DNA from: Sindora glabra
Lineage: Eukaryota; Streptophyta; Magnoliopsida; Fabales; Fabaceae
Assembly: GCA_020226215.1 (NCBI GenBank)
Contig: CM035233.1
Span: 3,410,001-3,474,000 of the forward strand
DNA: 64,000 nucleotides
Direction of reading: 5' to 3'
In this document: in pieces, positions 25,901 through 36,795 of the stretch
Position numbering within the stretch: the first letter of the stretch is position 1
Layout: each line of letters begins with the position of its first letter
The notes under the pieces: generated by a model
What the model saw: only the letters and a program-made list of their open reading frames with translations
Told to the model about the DNA's origin: nothing
The model's database searches: none
Position numbers and translations under genes: made by a program

Positions 25901-26294
25901 GAGTGTTTTTGTAATATCTTGCATATCATCTGTCAAAATATGCGTGAGTCTAATTTACAATATCTTGCATGTCTCTTTCCAAAAGGGAAAATTATTTCAT
26001 TTTTCTATCTTATCTTTAGTCTTGTGCACACGGATCATTCCATCTGTAAGTGCTAGAAACAAAGATAGAAGTCATTAAACAAATGCAAGTCAAATCCATC
26101 GTCTTAGGGCTCAAGTTGATCACAACCAGTACATTAGTGATAAGGATAAAAGTTAATTACATTGAAAAAATTATTCTCTTAGAAAAGAACCTAACCCTAG
26201 AGCTGTACGAAGTGACAAGAAAACTATTTGTAATTGAAAATTGATCCCTTCCCTAAAAGTTAAATGGATGCGTAGTTGAAATTGGGAAAACATT

Positions 26295-26570
26295 TGAAGG
26301 AATCTCGTGAACTTCTGGACAATACATCAAGTCAGAGAAATTCACATGTTCTAGCATATTGACCACGTAGAAGCACAATTTATTTTCTATGAAAATTTAA
26401 GAAGTAAAACAAAAGATAGGTTCACGACTTGTATTGTTATGAAAAATCGAGATACTGTCAGTATTTTCATTGTTGCACAAAGAAAAGAAACTCATTCAAC
26501 TCATGAATTTTCTCTCAATTTTGATGGGCGAAAGTTGTGATTTCGCATCTCATCTTTCAAATTTTCATGG
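26295..26570 (-). repeat. 3' LTR of the minus-strand copia, distal (U5-side) fragment
   Basis: It aligns, with roughly 65-70% identity by eye, to 41789-42095 of the upper LTR. Shared landmarks: GAAGGAATYTC, TTCACATGTTCT, CACAAAGAAAA, AACTCATT, TCAATTTTGATGG and CTCATMTTCWAA. Its match stops where that of the fragment at 31090 begins, in LTR coordinates. It is more diverged than the other LTR parts. Confidence 0.7.
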
Positions 26571-27235
26571 GGAGGGATTACAATGCACCAGTATGGAACC
26601 AGGGCTAGTTGGTTGTTTCTCAACTGTTAGATAAAAGGAGAAAAAATGCTAAAGTAAAATTAAGGGTCACAATGTTGTGACTTATAATCATTGGCTACTT
26701 TAAAAAGTTAGAGAACAATTTGTAATCCAATACCAAAAGAAAGTATAATTGTAAAAAAAATACTTCATTTAATTGAACTATGACCCATTGGCCCTAATTT
26801 AATTTAAAATTTTGACAAATTTATTTTAATATAATTTAATTTATAAAATTTAATTATTATACTAAAAATAATAAATATGTTGTAATACACATAATTTAAT
26901 TAACTTATTATAATTTATTTTATTTTCACTTAAATTTCGTAATATATTGAATTTACTTTATTTGTATAATAGTTTATTAACAAAAATAATAAATAAATTA
27001 AGATAAAAATACTCTAATTTTTTCTATGATTTAAGAAAATCACGTGAACCTCTTTTGATGTTTAAAATCTTACTTGGACATCTTGTGAAACATAAACAAA
27101 AAATATTAAACTTAAATTAAATTTTTAACCAATAAAATGATAACAAAAGAAGATTATAAAGTCCAATTAAAATAAAAATATGTAATCTAAATTGAAGGGA
27201 TTTTTTTGGGAAAAAATTGAAGATTTATTTTATAT

Positions 27236-27436
27236 TTAAATTTGATTGATTATCAATATAAATTAATTTTATACTATCATCTATTCATGTATTTTTATAT
27301 CAATAAAAATTATTAAAATTTATTTATTACTATTAAAAAATTTTAAAATAAATTTTAATTACTATTTTTTAATGATATATATTCTTTTCATTTACTAATA
27401 GTGTAAAATATTTTATATTTACTACAAATTAAATTT
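27236..27436 (+). repeat. Small AT-rich interspersed repeat, copy 2
   Basis: Starts TTTAAATTTGATTGATTATC, then ATATAAATTAATTTTATACT, TTTTATATCAATAAAAATTA, and ends near AAATTAAATTTAAACTC. The ends are imperfect inverted repeats. Similar to copies at 25725, 45493 and 48812. Confidence 0.6.
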
Positions 27437-29446
27437 AAACTCTATATTTTAGTTAAGCTGAAACATTATTTACATCAAACTATAACTTTTTCATCAAATA
27501 TATTTTATTTATTTCATTATAATAACAATCATATAATCATTATATTTAGTTTGTTCCACATCATTGATTTGAATTCTATAATCATTTTTTTATTTCTAAA
27601 TGAAGGTTTGATAAGTTTCTCAAAAATTAATTTCAACTATAAATAAATGAATTTAATTCACAACTAATTTATTAGTTTATTTCATTCATGAATATAATAT
27701 TTATTTTATTATTTTAATAACAACTAATTTATGATTTTGATAGTAATTTATTTATGTTGTTAATTAATGAAAAAAATTGAAAAAAATTATAAGTGGAAAA
27801 CAACATAAATTTATTTGTGATTTAGTAGAAAATTTGTAATAAAAATAATTTAAAATTTTTAAAATAAATAAATTTAATCGACTAAAAAAATGGAAAAAAA
27901 ATTGAATTAAAGCGACTTCTGCTGTTTTTCATCCCTGCGAATGATAAATTCAGTTTTTTTTCCTTCTTCTTTTCATTTTCTACTGCAAAATCTCTTTATT
28001 ACTTTAAATTTTGTATGTTTTGTTAGAAAATATTTTTTATAATAAAATATCATATATATATTAATAAAAGAATAACATATTACTTATATTTGTAATTAAA
28101 AAATGATAATTAAAACTATAATAATAAAGAAGAAGATAAATTTCTGTTTAAAAAAGAAAAAATTACTTTTTTTAAAACTCTTCTTATTTAATATTAAATA
28201 AATAAAATATTTTACATTTGGTAGTGTAACTTGGTTAATGTTCTTGGGAGGCAAATATTTTTAATATATAAAAAATTTATGATGATATAATTTTTAACAT
28301 TTATGAATTACTAAAGATTTTAAATATAATTTCATAATTATTCATTTTTAAAAAATTTAAGGGCAAGTGAATTATAAGCAATTGAATTAGAACACATTAG
28401 AAATTACTCCTATTCAAAATACTTATATCTACTTCTTTAAGGATTTGAAGTCATCAATAAATTATGATATGATTAGTAGTAAACTTTTAGTTAGATTATT
28501 TTCCTCTTTATCACTAATTTTCTTCTTAAAAAATTTATCAATTGTTTTATTCTTGGGTATCAAAAAATTAATTATTTGAATATAAACTAAATTAATTCGT
28601 ATAAACATTAAAATAAGAAGTAATAATATAATAAAGTTATGTATGTGAAAAATCCAAATATTACTATTTACTCTATATGTATTTATGTTTTAAGATAAAA
28701 GATAACCCAATAAATTCATTTAATTATTTTCACAATTAGAAATCTTATTAATTGATTTGAAATTTGTAAAATTGAAATCCTATCAAAAATAAATAAATAC
28801 TTAACATTCTTAATATATTATTGTTATGGTAAAAAAATGTAACACAGTTAAGTGAAAAAAATGAAAAATAAGAGAATAATACTAAGACACACATAAGTCT
28901 AACATTGATTGCAAAGAAAAAGAATGAAAATTTCACTTGAAATTAAAACTTTAAAAATTAAATTGATAAAAATCTTACTTCAAAGATGAAATTGATATAA
29001 ATTGAATATTTTAAAGATTAAAATAAGATTTTAGTCTAAAGTGAAATATTGACATTCAATGAATTTGATTTTTTGTACTCCTATGAAAAAGAGGCTCAAG
29101 TAAATAAAAATAATTATTTAGAATTATTATTTAATAATTTGTTAGATGATTCTTCTTTATTACCAACTACTAAGGAGTTAAGAATTTAAAAACATTACAA
29201 TTTTATTATTAGATATAATATTTTTAATTTTTAAAATACATTTAATCCACCAAGACTATTATTGACATGGATTAGCACATGCTTACTTACAGCTCACGCT
29301 AGCACCGGTAAATATAACAAAAGGGTGAAATGTAAAATATTATCTTTTAATTTTAGGTGATTGCATTTTAGTCCCACATGAATTTGAAGTAATTAGATTT
29401 AGAGTAGAATAAGTATGAAAACCATATATGAATAAGTGAAAAGTAA

Positions 29447-30453
29447 GGGATAATTATATTTTATCCAACTGTAGTTTCACTAATTTTCATTTAGGCTCCA
29501 CTTATTTTATAAAAAAAATATATTTTGTAAAATATAATTATAAAATATTAAAATAAAGGGAAAGTATTTTACTTATTTAATGTTAAATATGAAGAATTTG
29601 AAGAAAGCATCTTCCCTTATTCTAAGAAGGAATTTTCCTTCTTTCATTTCAAAATTTTTATGTATTATTTTTTTAATTATTAATGTAAATAGCATATTAT
29701 TTGTTCAACTATATATATGTGTATATATATGTAAATGGTATTTTCCTATGAAAAATACTTTTTGATAAAATAAATAGAACTTTAATTTATTTGCATTTTT
29801 AAACTTTAAAATTTATTTATATGTACTTTCTAATATTAACATTTTATTCACTTAAACTTTTTCCTATCAAGGTTTTAATATAATATTCTATAGTAAATAA
29901 GCAAAGTGAATTTAGAAAAAATTATAGAAGAGTAAATTATAATTTTTTCATAGTCATGTGAATTAATATTTAGAATACTCAATTGGGATTAAAAAATTAT
30001 ATTAAACCTCTCTTTTTAATTTAGATTTACAACTTATACATTGTTGTTTTATATTTTACAAAATTATCAATAACAGAATATAAGAATTTTGTTATTTACA
30101 TATATAAAGAGCTTTAGTTGATTTTTTGTACACATGCCATTTATTACAATAGATATTCTTTCCCATTTAAATTGTGTTATTAAAATAAGGAGATAAAATT
30201 AATATATTTTAATCTCTATTGAGAATTATTGACATTAGTGTAATAATAAAATTACACTTTATCTATATTTAATTTTATCCAATTATACTTAACTCACTTA
30301 TTATAAAGTTTCTATTAAAAATTGAATGAAAAAAAGTTTAGATGGATAAAATGATAATGACACAAAGTATAGATGGACAAATTGTAATACTTCAAGACAT
30401 AGGTGGAATAAATGAAAATCAATAAAAGTATAGTGGTAAAGTATAATTTTCCC
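29447..30453. mobile_element. Mutator-like MITE with ~60-bp inverted ends
   Basis: The left end reads GGGATAATTATATTTTATCC and continues ...TTTCACTAATTTTCATTTAG; the right end, reverse-complemented, reads GGGAAAATTATACTTTACCA and continues ...TTATTGATTTTCATTTATTC. The shared order over about 60 bp supports true terminal inverted repeats. The interior of 0.9 kb is non-coding. No 9-bp target duplication was visible, so the superfamily is a guess from the look of the ends. Confidence 0.5.
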
Positions 30454-31089
30454 TTCTTTTAATCTTTAACTCTGTTCTAATAGTTAAAGTTAGCATTATT
30501 TTAACTAAATTTTTAAAATAAACTTAGTAATAATATTTTTGTAAAATTAAAGGAATGTTTGTGTATATTTTAAAACTAGAAAGAAGATTTATATAATTTT
30601 AACTATAAATCAAGAAGAGGTTTATTTATATATATATGTATTACTCTTTAATTTATTATATACTTTTATATTTTAAACATTTGTTACCAATTTCCTCTTT
30701 ATTAGTGTTTACAATTACTTCATTAATTTATTCAATTACAAAATTTGGTATTAATTTTACTCATTTAGTAAAAATTATAGACCCTAAAATCTGTTTTTTG
30801 CCATTTCGTTCACCCAATTATATCAATATGTATGTATGTAATTACATCATTGCAATCATGGAACAACTGAAATGAAGAATGTGTAAGATAATATAAATAC
30901 AATCATGGATGTAGACTTTTGGGAAGCAAATGAAAATTAAAAGTCTCGAGGGACTGTATTACAAAATGAGTATAAGTGGGAAAGTGGCATTCAAACAGTG
31001 TTGACTAGACAAATGTCATTATATCATTTGTCAGTAAATTCAGGAAGGGTTACCCCAGAAACACAAATAGGTTGTGGTAGTCTGAATCT

Positions 31090-31184
31090 TTTTCTTTCTC
31101 CTTCGCTTATATAGTAATATGGGTTACAAAATTCAAAAGTCATACTTTTAGGATTTCCAAGAGTGACAAGGCTCACGAGTCATA
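31090..31184 (-). repeat. 3' LTR of the minus-strand copia, middle fragment
   Basis: TCTCCTTCGCTTATATAGTA, then CATACTTTTAGGATTTCCAA, aligns to 42098-42170 of the upper LTR. It ends in AGTCATA, which is repeated after the following 0.93-kb insertion. Confidence 0.75.
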
Positions 31185-32111
31185 TAATATTTTTAAAAAT
31201 ATTTTAGGAGAATATTACATTTTTATTTTTGGTTCAAAATTTTAAAAGAAATGCTTGATAATATTATATTCTTAGAAATATTTTTGACTTAACTTTCTCC
31301 TAAAATATTTTCATTAAAGGAGATGAGTATTTTAAATTCTCATAAAATGAGAATGCTGATACTAAAATAAAAGAGTAAAATTATTTTCATATTAAATTTT
31401 TTATTTTATTTATTACTTTATTAAATAATTTTTAATTTAATCTAAAAAATAATTATTAGTTTATTTTTAAAATATTTTTATTATAAATAAATGCAATAAC
31501 ATTAATTTTTTAACTACTATTCTTTTTCCATTATTGTTCCTAATATTTGAAAGATTATTTTAATATATTTATAAATACATATGATTTCTTTATTGAAGGA
31601 TTATACAATATGCTTGATTTTTTTTAAAAAAAAGCACATTAATACATAAAAATATTAACAATAATATTAATTTATTCTAAATAAAAAATATATTAATTAT
31701 TAAAATATTATAAATTAAATATTAAAATATAATAAAGTATAAAATATTTTTATACATATTTCAATAAATTTTTGGGTATTAAATATTAAATATTTAATTT
31801 ATTTGGTGTTAAAGTTTTTTAAATTTTTTGTGCAATTTAAAAAAATATTATTTATTATATTATATTTTATAATAAAAAACTTGATAAATGTATTTTTGAA
31901 ACAATATTAGAATTACTAAAAATATCAAATATAAACTAAATATAGTAATATAACATATCAAAGAATTTGACAAAATATTCCCAAGAAATTTTATAAGGAA
32001 CAAAAAATAGAAATATTACATTTCTATTAATTAAATTTTTAAAAATTATATTTTTAAGAATATATACTTTTTTTAAAAATATAAGATTTCACAAACCAAA
32101 CACGATGCAAA
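31185..32111. mobile_element. 0.93-kb AT-rich insertion in the copia LTR
   Basis: The upper LTR runs without a break through this point, whereas here 927 extra bases separate AGTCATA (31178-31184) from AGTCATA (32112-32118). That 7-bp direct repeat fits a target duplication. The ends carry related AT-rich blocks in opposite orientation (TAATATTTTTAAAAATAT, and TTATATTTTTAAAAAAAG on the minus strand), and the right end contains GTTTGGTTTGTGAAA, seen in many plant MITE ends. It is non-coding; superfamily unknown. Confidence 0.6.
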
Positions 32112-32922
32112 AGTCATAACTCCAACCTTTAATTCCATCATTATTCCATAATAATAAGTAATTAAGACTAGTCATAATTCCAATACTTAATAGCATTATT
32201 ATTCTATGACAATGAGTAATTAACACTTAAAAATCATAAATGAAGAAAACCAAGAGTTTCTTTCTTTTCTCATGACCATGGAAGAAAATTTGCCTACAAA
32301 TTTAATTTCTATTAATAAAATTAAATACAACTTTCATCCCTTTTAGGATATTTATGGCTTTTATAATTACATGAAGGAATATTGAAAGATGCATCTTTAA
32401 ATATTCTCAAAATTCAATTATTAACGAAAAAATCCATGACATTCTAAAAAGTAGAAAGACTTTTCTTCTTATCATTCCATGAATATGGAGAAGTGAACAT
32501 TCGAAGTGGCACAACTTGGTCATTTATTTACATGGTGGTTTAATAGGAGTTTTAATTTCTAATAACAAGTGCATTAAATTTCTATTAATGGTTTAATTGA
32601 TTTTCACCTTACTATTAGTAAATTCATATTTAATTTCTAATAATAAACCCATTAATTTTTCACTATGGTGTAATTATTTTTTCACTTTATTATTAGTAAA
32701 TTCATATTTAATTTCTAATAATAGGCCCATTAATTTTTACCTAAAAGTATAATTAATTTTTACTTTATTATTAGTAAATTAAACACAACTGCATGTGTAG
32801 GAAATAAAAAAGACATACTTTTCTACTTCGCATATTTGGTCCACCTAGATGGAAAATTCATTAAGTTTATTCTTGTGCAAATACTTGGATATTTGTGCTC
32901 ATTGGCTCAAATACTTCTAATA
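32112..32922 (-). repeat. 3' LTR of the minus-strand copia, proximal (U3-side) fragment
   Basis: It aligns at roughly 80-85% to 42170-43178 minus the LINE tail. Landmarks: CCATAATAATAAGTRATTAA, TTAATTTMTATTAATAAAAT, ACAACTTTCATCCC, TAGGATATTTATGGCTTT and CATATTTGGTCCACCTA. On the minus strand it starts TATTAGAAGTATTTGAGCC, equivalent to TGTTRGAAG with one base changed. Confidence 0.85.
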
Positions 32923-32937
32923 ACTCCCGCTCACACT
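32923..32937 (-). promoter_or_regulatory. Polypurine tract of the minus-strand copia
   Basis: On the minus strand GTGTGAGCGGGAGT lies directly before the 3' LTR start at 32922. Position and purine content fit the plus-strand primer site of copia elements. Confidence 0.7.
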
Positions 32938-33542
32938 AGATGAAACTTGTCATTACTACACAAAATAAAATAGCACAACATAATAAGGCAGAAACTCATC
33001 ACATCCTAAGTATATGCAAGAAGGGTGTGCAACCTTAAACACAAATTGAGACCATCTCACTATGCAATGATTAACTACACATAGAAGATTTTTCTTTACC
33101 AAAGATCTACCAACTGGCATAAAGTAGACAAGATCATATGATAACCCACAAGTTATTAAGATAACTCGTAAGTTATCAAGTTAATGATTCTTCAATCACT
33201 AACCATGTTCACAATACCCTAAGATTAGTAGATACATTAGTTCAACTACCTTCAATCCCTTTTTATAAGTAGGAACTCATCCCTTATTTATTAAGCATAC
33301 TAAACACCAAGTATACTCATTCCTTTTAAAGTTGTATTGTACTTGAACTTTATATGACACAAAGTAATATCTAGCTAATTTTTTAATTAAGTACAAATGA
33401 CACAAATTTATCACTCTAGATTTTTCCTTCTACATTATTACCTAATAACCCAAAATCATGCATTTACACAATTCAGTTCCCCTTAATTGAATTATCATAG
33501 CCATGTTGGTCACCTATTAAAATAAAGACTCTAATTTCAAGT

Positions 33543-35184
33543 TACCAAATAGTAGACAATATTCATTAAGGGTATTTGCTTAAAGGATTTCACATCGGAA
33601 CATGATTGATGTTTTATTAGGTGTCATAGTAAATATTTTATGAAGTCAATTACAAAATCATTATGAAAAAGCAAAATAACATTAGTTCCCATAACAAAAA
33701 AAATTGTCATCATTTCTTTTAAAGCAAACTATCCTGTAACTAATGCAAAGTTAAAGATATTGATTTCTAAGAAGTAACTAATGTGAAATGTTTGCTAAAG
33801 TTTTTTAAATTAGTTTATAGTTTTTTTGCTAGAATATTTTTAGTCAAAATTAAATAAACTCATCATTCCATGCAAAAATTTATACTTTAAGCTAAAAACT
33901 TTGAAAAGTCATAACTTTTCTCTTAATAGTCCATTTAAGGAAAATTTTATGTTGATTTTACATAATTTTTTGAGATATATTCATTTATTAAAATTATGAA
34001 AAATGGTCATTTTCATATATTTTTTCCATTTTTTCTCTATTTTTTATCATTGTTCAACTACTTTGGTTTCTGTATCTAATACTAGGATACAACCTTAGAA
34101 GTTATACAAGGAAAACATTAATAAAAATCCCTTAAAAGAACCTACACAAAAGATCACTTAAATGGAAAAGATGAAAATATAAAAGAAATAAAAAGCAAGA
34201 AAAAAACATCTTTTATGTTTTGAATCAATGTTACATTTGCTTTATGCTTGATTTTAGTTAAAGGAGTATTGGTAGTTCATTGAATGTAGTGAAGGACAAA
34301 GGAACATCTAAAGTTCTACAAATAGAGCTAGATAGAGTGGAGATTAATCTTGAGAATAAATAAGGAGGAGAATAAGCGTGATAATGAAGAAAAGACTAAG
34401 ATATGCTTTATTTATAATGCAAAAATATTATTATGTCAATGGTTCTTACTAGATTTCAATATCTTTAGATGCTAATTATTTTTAAAATTGATGTCTTAAG
34501 TTTCCTTGTTTTTCTAACAACTTTTAGATACTATACATTTTAATGTTGGTTGCAAAAAAGGACTAATATCTTGTGTTTTCTAATAATTTAAAAAATGTCA
34601 CCACATCTAGGTAAACATTAATTAATTCTAAAATTGACTTCTTAAGTTTGCTCATTTTCCTAGCAATCTGTAAATGTTATACATAATGATATCAGTTAAA
34701 TAAGAAATTAATATTTTAAATTTTTTCATAATTTCCAAAATGTCACTATATTCAAATACACATTGGTTAATTCTATTAACATTCTAAGTTTCCTAATTTA
34801 TTAGTAACTTTCAAATGTTATATATTATAACGTCAGTTAAGTAAAAAAAAAACCATCATTTTAAGTTTCTTAATAATTACAAAAATGTCACTACATCTAA
34901 ACAGACTTAGTTAATTCTAAGATTAACATCTTAAGTTTTCTCATTTCCCTAGCATACTTTAAATGTCTTACCTCATAATATTTGCTAAATAAAAAATTAT
35001 CATCTTAAGTTTATAAAAAAATTTAAAAATATCACTACATCAAAATATATGTCAACTATATTTACTAACCGTCATCTTATTGGTACTAATAATTTCAAAA
35101 AATATCATCATGTTAATATAGATATTGGTTTTGCCTTCTACTGATGTCTATCTACCAATAAAGAATCATAACTTTGTAGTAGTG
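33543..35184 (+). mobile_element. Non-autonomous CACTA element, copy A (~1.64 kb)
   Basis: The right end, read on the minus strand, is an intact CACTACTACAAAGTTATGAT terminus ending at 35184. Next to it lie about eight subterminal repeats of about 72 bp. The body and left end align with copy B (36796-38397) in inverted orientation: GGATTTCACATCGGAA, GTAAATATTTTATGAAGTCA and TGAAATGTTTGCTAA here match CACATTGAAATAC, GTAAATATTTTATAATGTCA and TGAAATGTTTTCCTAA on the minus strand of B. The left end is decayed (TACCAAATAG), and AGT may be the 3-bp target duplication (33540-33542 and 35185-35187). No transposase is encoded. It lies in the 3' non-coding part of the minus-strand copia. Confidence 0.78.
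34493..35070. repeat. ~72-bp subterminal tandem repeats of CACTA copy A
   Basis: The core TCTTAAGTTT or a close variant recurs at about 34493, 34570, 34642, 34715, 34785, 34857, 34928 and 35001. Between cores lie AATGTCACTACATCTA-like and ATTATAACGTCAGTTAA-like blocks. In CACTA elements such subterminal repeats bind the element's DNA-binding protein; that role is inferred here. Confidence 0.75.
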
Positions 35185-35889
35185 AGTTTTCTCTATTTGG
35201 TCACTTGTACACACATGATATGCATATATGCTATAGTAATGCCTCCAACTTAAATGATTTACCCGTGATAAAGTGAGTTGTCACCTCCTATTTAATGCAT
35301 TTAACATAAGACTCTCTTAAAAACCTACCGCTTGAACAAGTCAAGCCAAATTTGTTTTTTTTTTAAATCCTCCAATTAAATGTAAACATTATAATGTATA
35401 AGACAAGCTAATCATTATAATGATTAACCCAAATTCTTAACATAAAAGAATTCACACTTGGTCATATGGGTTTAACATGTATATGTAGTTAATCATATAT
35501 GTTTGATAAATTAAGTATTACCTCAACCTTATTAACCTATGAATCAAGTGGATTGTAATGCTTAAATAGTTACAAAGTTGGAAATTGAAATTGCATCGGA
35601 TTAAAACATAATTTCAACTAGATGGCATGTCATCATGATGAGTAGTTTATGTTTATTCACTTGAGTAGTCAAATCCTTATTCTTACACAAACAATAGAAT
35701 CAGATTGTAACCAATCCTTAACCTATGTTTAACATACCTTAATTATTTATTGTGAAGCCAAAACCAAGAATATACATAAAGATGATTGAAGAATTTTCAT
35801 TACAATAACATATAAAGCAATGCATTATTTAGACATAGGTATATATATGAATGACAATAGAATATGTAGATATGAAAACTATAATCTAC

Positions 35890-36795
35890 GAAGTCTTATT
35901 GCCTTAACACACTTGGCAAACAAAGCAAGTGGATTAGGTTAATTTAAAGGATTTGCCACCAATTAATCTAGAGGAATGTATTCCATATCCATGTTCTTCC
36001 TTTCCCTTAATTGCAACTTAAATATAATTGTATTTAATCCTTATATGCTTGGAATTTCCATGGTACTTCGGATACTTAATGCAAGCTAAAGCTACCACAT
36101 TATCACAATAGATAATAACCAGTCCATCAAGTGCCCTAACATCTAACCAATAGTTGGTTGGCACGATGGTAGCAAGTTGAATCCTAAGGTGTTCCAGGCC
36201 AAAAAGGTCTTAAGTTTGATCCTATAAGGTATTATTATTAGGAGGGGTTTACTATTACTGTTCTTACCTTAAATATGTTCTATACCAAAAAGTCATAGAG
36301 ATACTTATGTGCAAACCAAAAAATGCCCTTACACCTAAATTACCAAAGGACTAACCAACTCATAAGTCTTCTCATATAGATGCTATAGCTATAAACTTGA
36401 CCTCCATTATGGACAATACTATACAAGTTTACTACTTAGTAATATATATATATATATATATAACTAGATGTGGCCTTGTACTTATCCCTATCTCCTTCCC
36501 AATCAACATCAATGTGGTCTTGTAACTATAAGTCACTCTTTTAGCAACTTAACCAATAATTTTTAGTACCTTTTATGGTGTCAAAGACCTATTTCATACA
36601 TTAGACTTCCAATCGCACTAAAGTACAAATTGTTTTCATCTCTTTTTTCTTTTTAGGAATGCTTAGACATATTGACCCATCAAACTTACAATTATAGGTT
36701 AAGGGAGTACTTATAGGCTTAGAATTTTGCATGTTGAAACACTCAAGAATCTCACCAATGTAAGGCACTAATGCCAATAAACCCATAAACCTATT
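35890..36795 (-). pseudogene. RNase H region of the minus-strand copia, broken
   Basis: Copia RNase H degrades the RNA template during reverse transcription. Minus-strand pieces in order: YIGEILECFNMQNSKPISTP (36754-36695, within an open stretch 36786-36601), GSLMYEIGL (about 36600), HIDVDWEGDRDKYKATSSY (near 36500; the canonical DSDWAGD..D..S.SGY motif with the catalytic Asp kept), SIMEVKFIAIAS (near 36390; canonical S..EAEY with the catalytic Glu kept), NLGVRAFF, then after a break GLVIIYCDNVVALACIKYPK with YHGNSKHIRIKYNYI (36125-36000). Stops and shifts abound. The break around 36150-36290 may be a SINE. The upstream part is separated by CACTA copy B, which entered between the RT and RNase H portions. 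Confidence 0.8.
36150..36290 (+). mobile_element. Possible SINE-like insertion in the RNase H relic
   Basis: The RNase H similarity is interrupted here. The inserted bases contain TTGGTTGGCACGATGG and, 65 bp on, AAGTTTGATCCTAT. These loosely resemble the A box (TGGCNNAGTGG) and B box (GGTTCGANNCC) of tRNA-derived promoters. Possible duplicated flanks are CTAACCAATA (about 36144) and CTAACCAACT (about 36351), but the second lies too far to the right to fit neatly. Tentative. Confidence 0.3.

Larger units (their letters stand above)
21264..26294. other. AT-rich DNA between the CACTA and minus-strand copia elements
   Basis: It holds small repeats listed separately and one doubtful exon-like frame. 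Two short GC-richer patches stand out. One is 21625-21710 (ATGCATCAGTCCCGGTGACC, then CTCCGCTCCGCATCTGGG). The other is 24005-24035 (CCGAGGCTCCACGCGCGGGG). Either could be a remnant of genic DNA or of a transposon end; I recognise neither. Confidence 0.5.
26571..31089. other. ~4.5-kb insertion in the lower copia LTR, unclassified
   Basis: Because flanking LTR pieces are contiguous in LTR coordinates, this segment appears to have entered the LTR. I found no terminal inverted repeat, no target duplication and no coding motif. It contains a Mutator-like MITE (29447-30453) and copy 2 of the small AT-rich repeat. Apart from those it is AT-rich with only short frames, which I take as chance. Confidence 0.5.

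Noticed and set aside
26050..26244. 64-codon plus-strand frame just outside the minus-strand copia
   Set aside because: No motif; it ends before the target duplication and is not gag-like.
34493..35070. Spaced repeats that might suggest a CRISPR array
   Set aside because: Repeats are degenerate, about 72 bp apart with no fixed spacer boundaries, in a plant genome and next to a CACTA terminus; they are subterminal transposon repeats.
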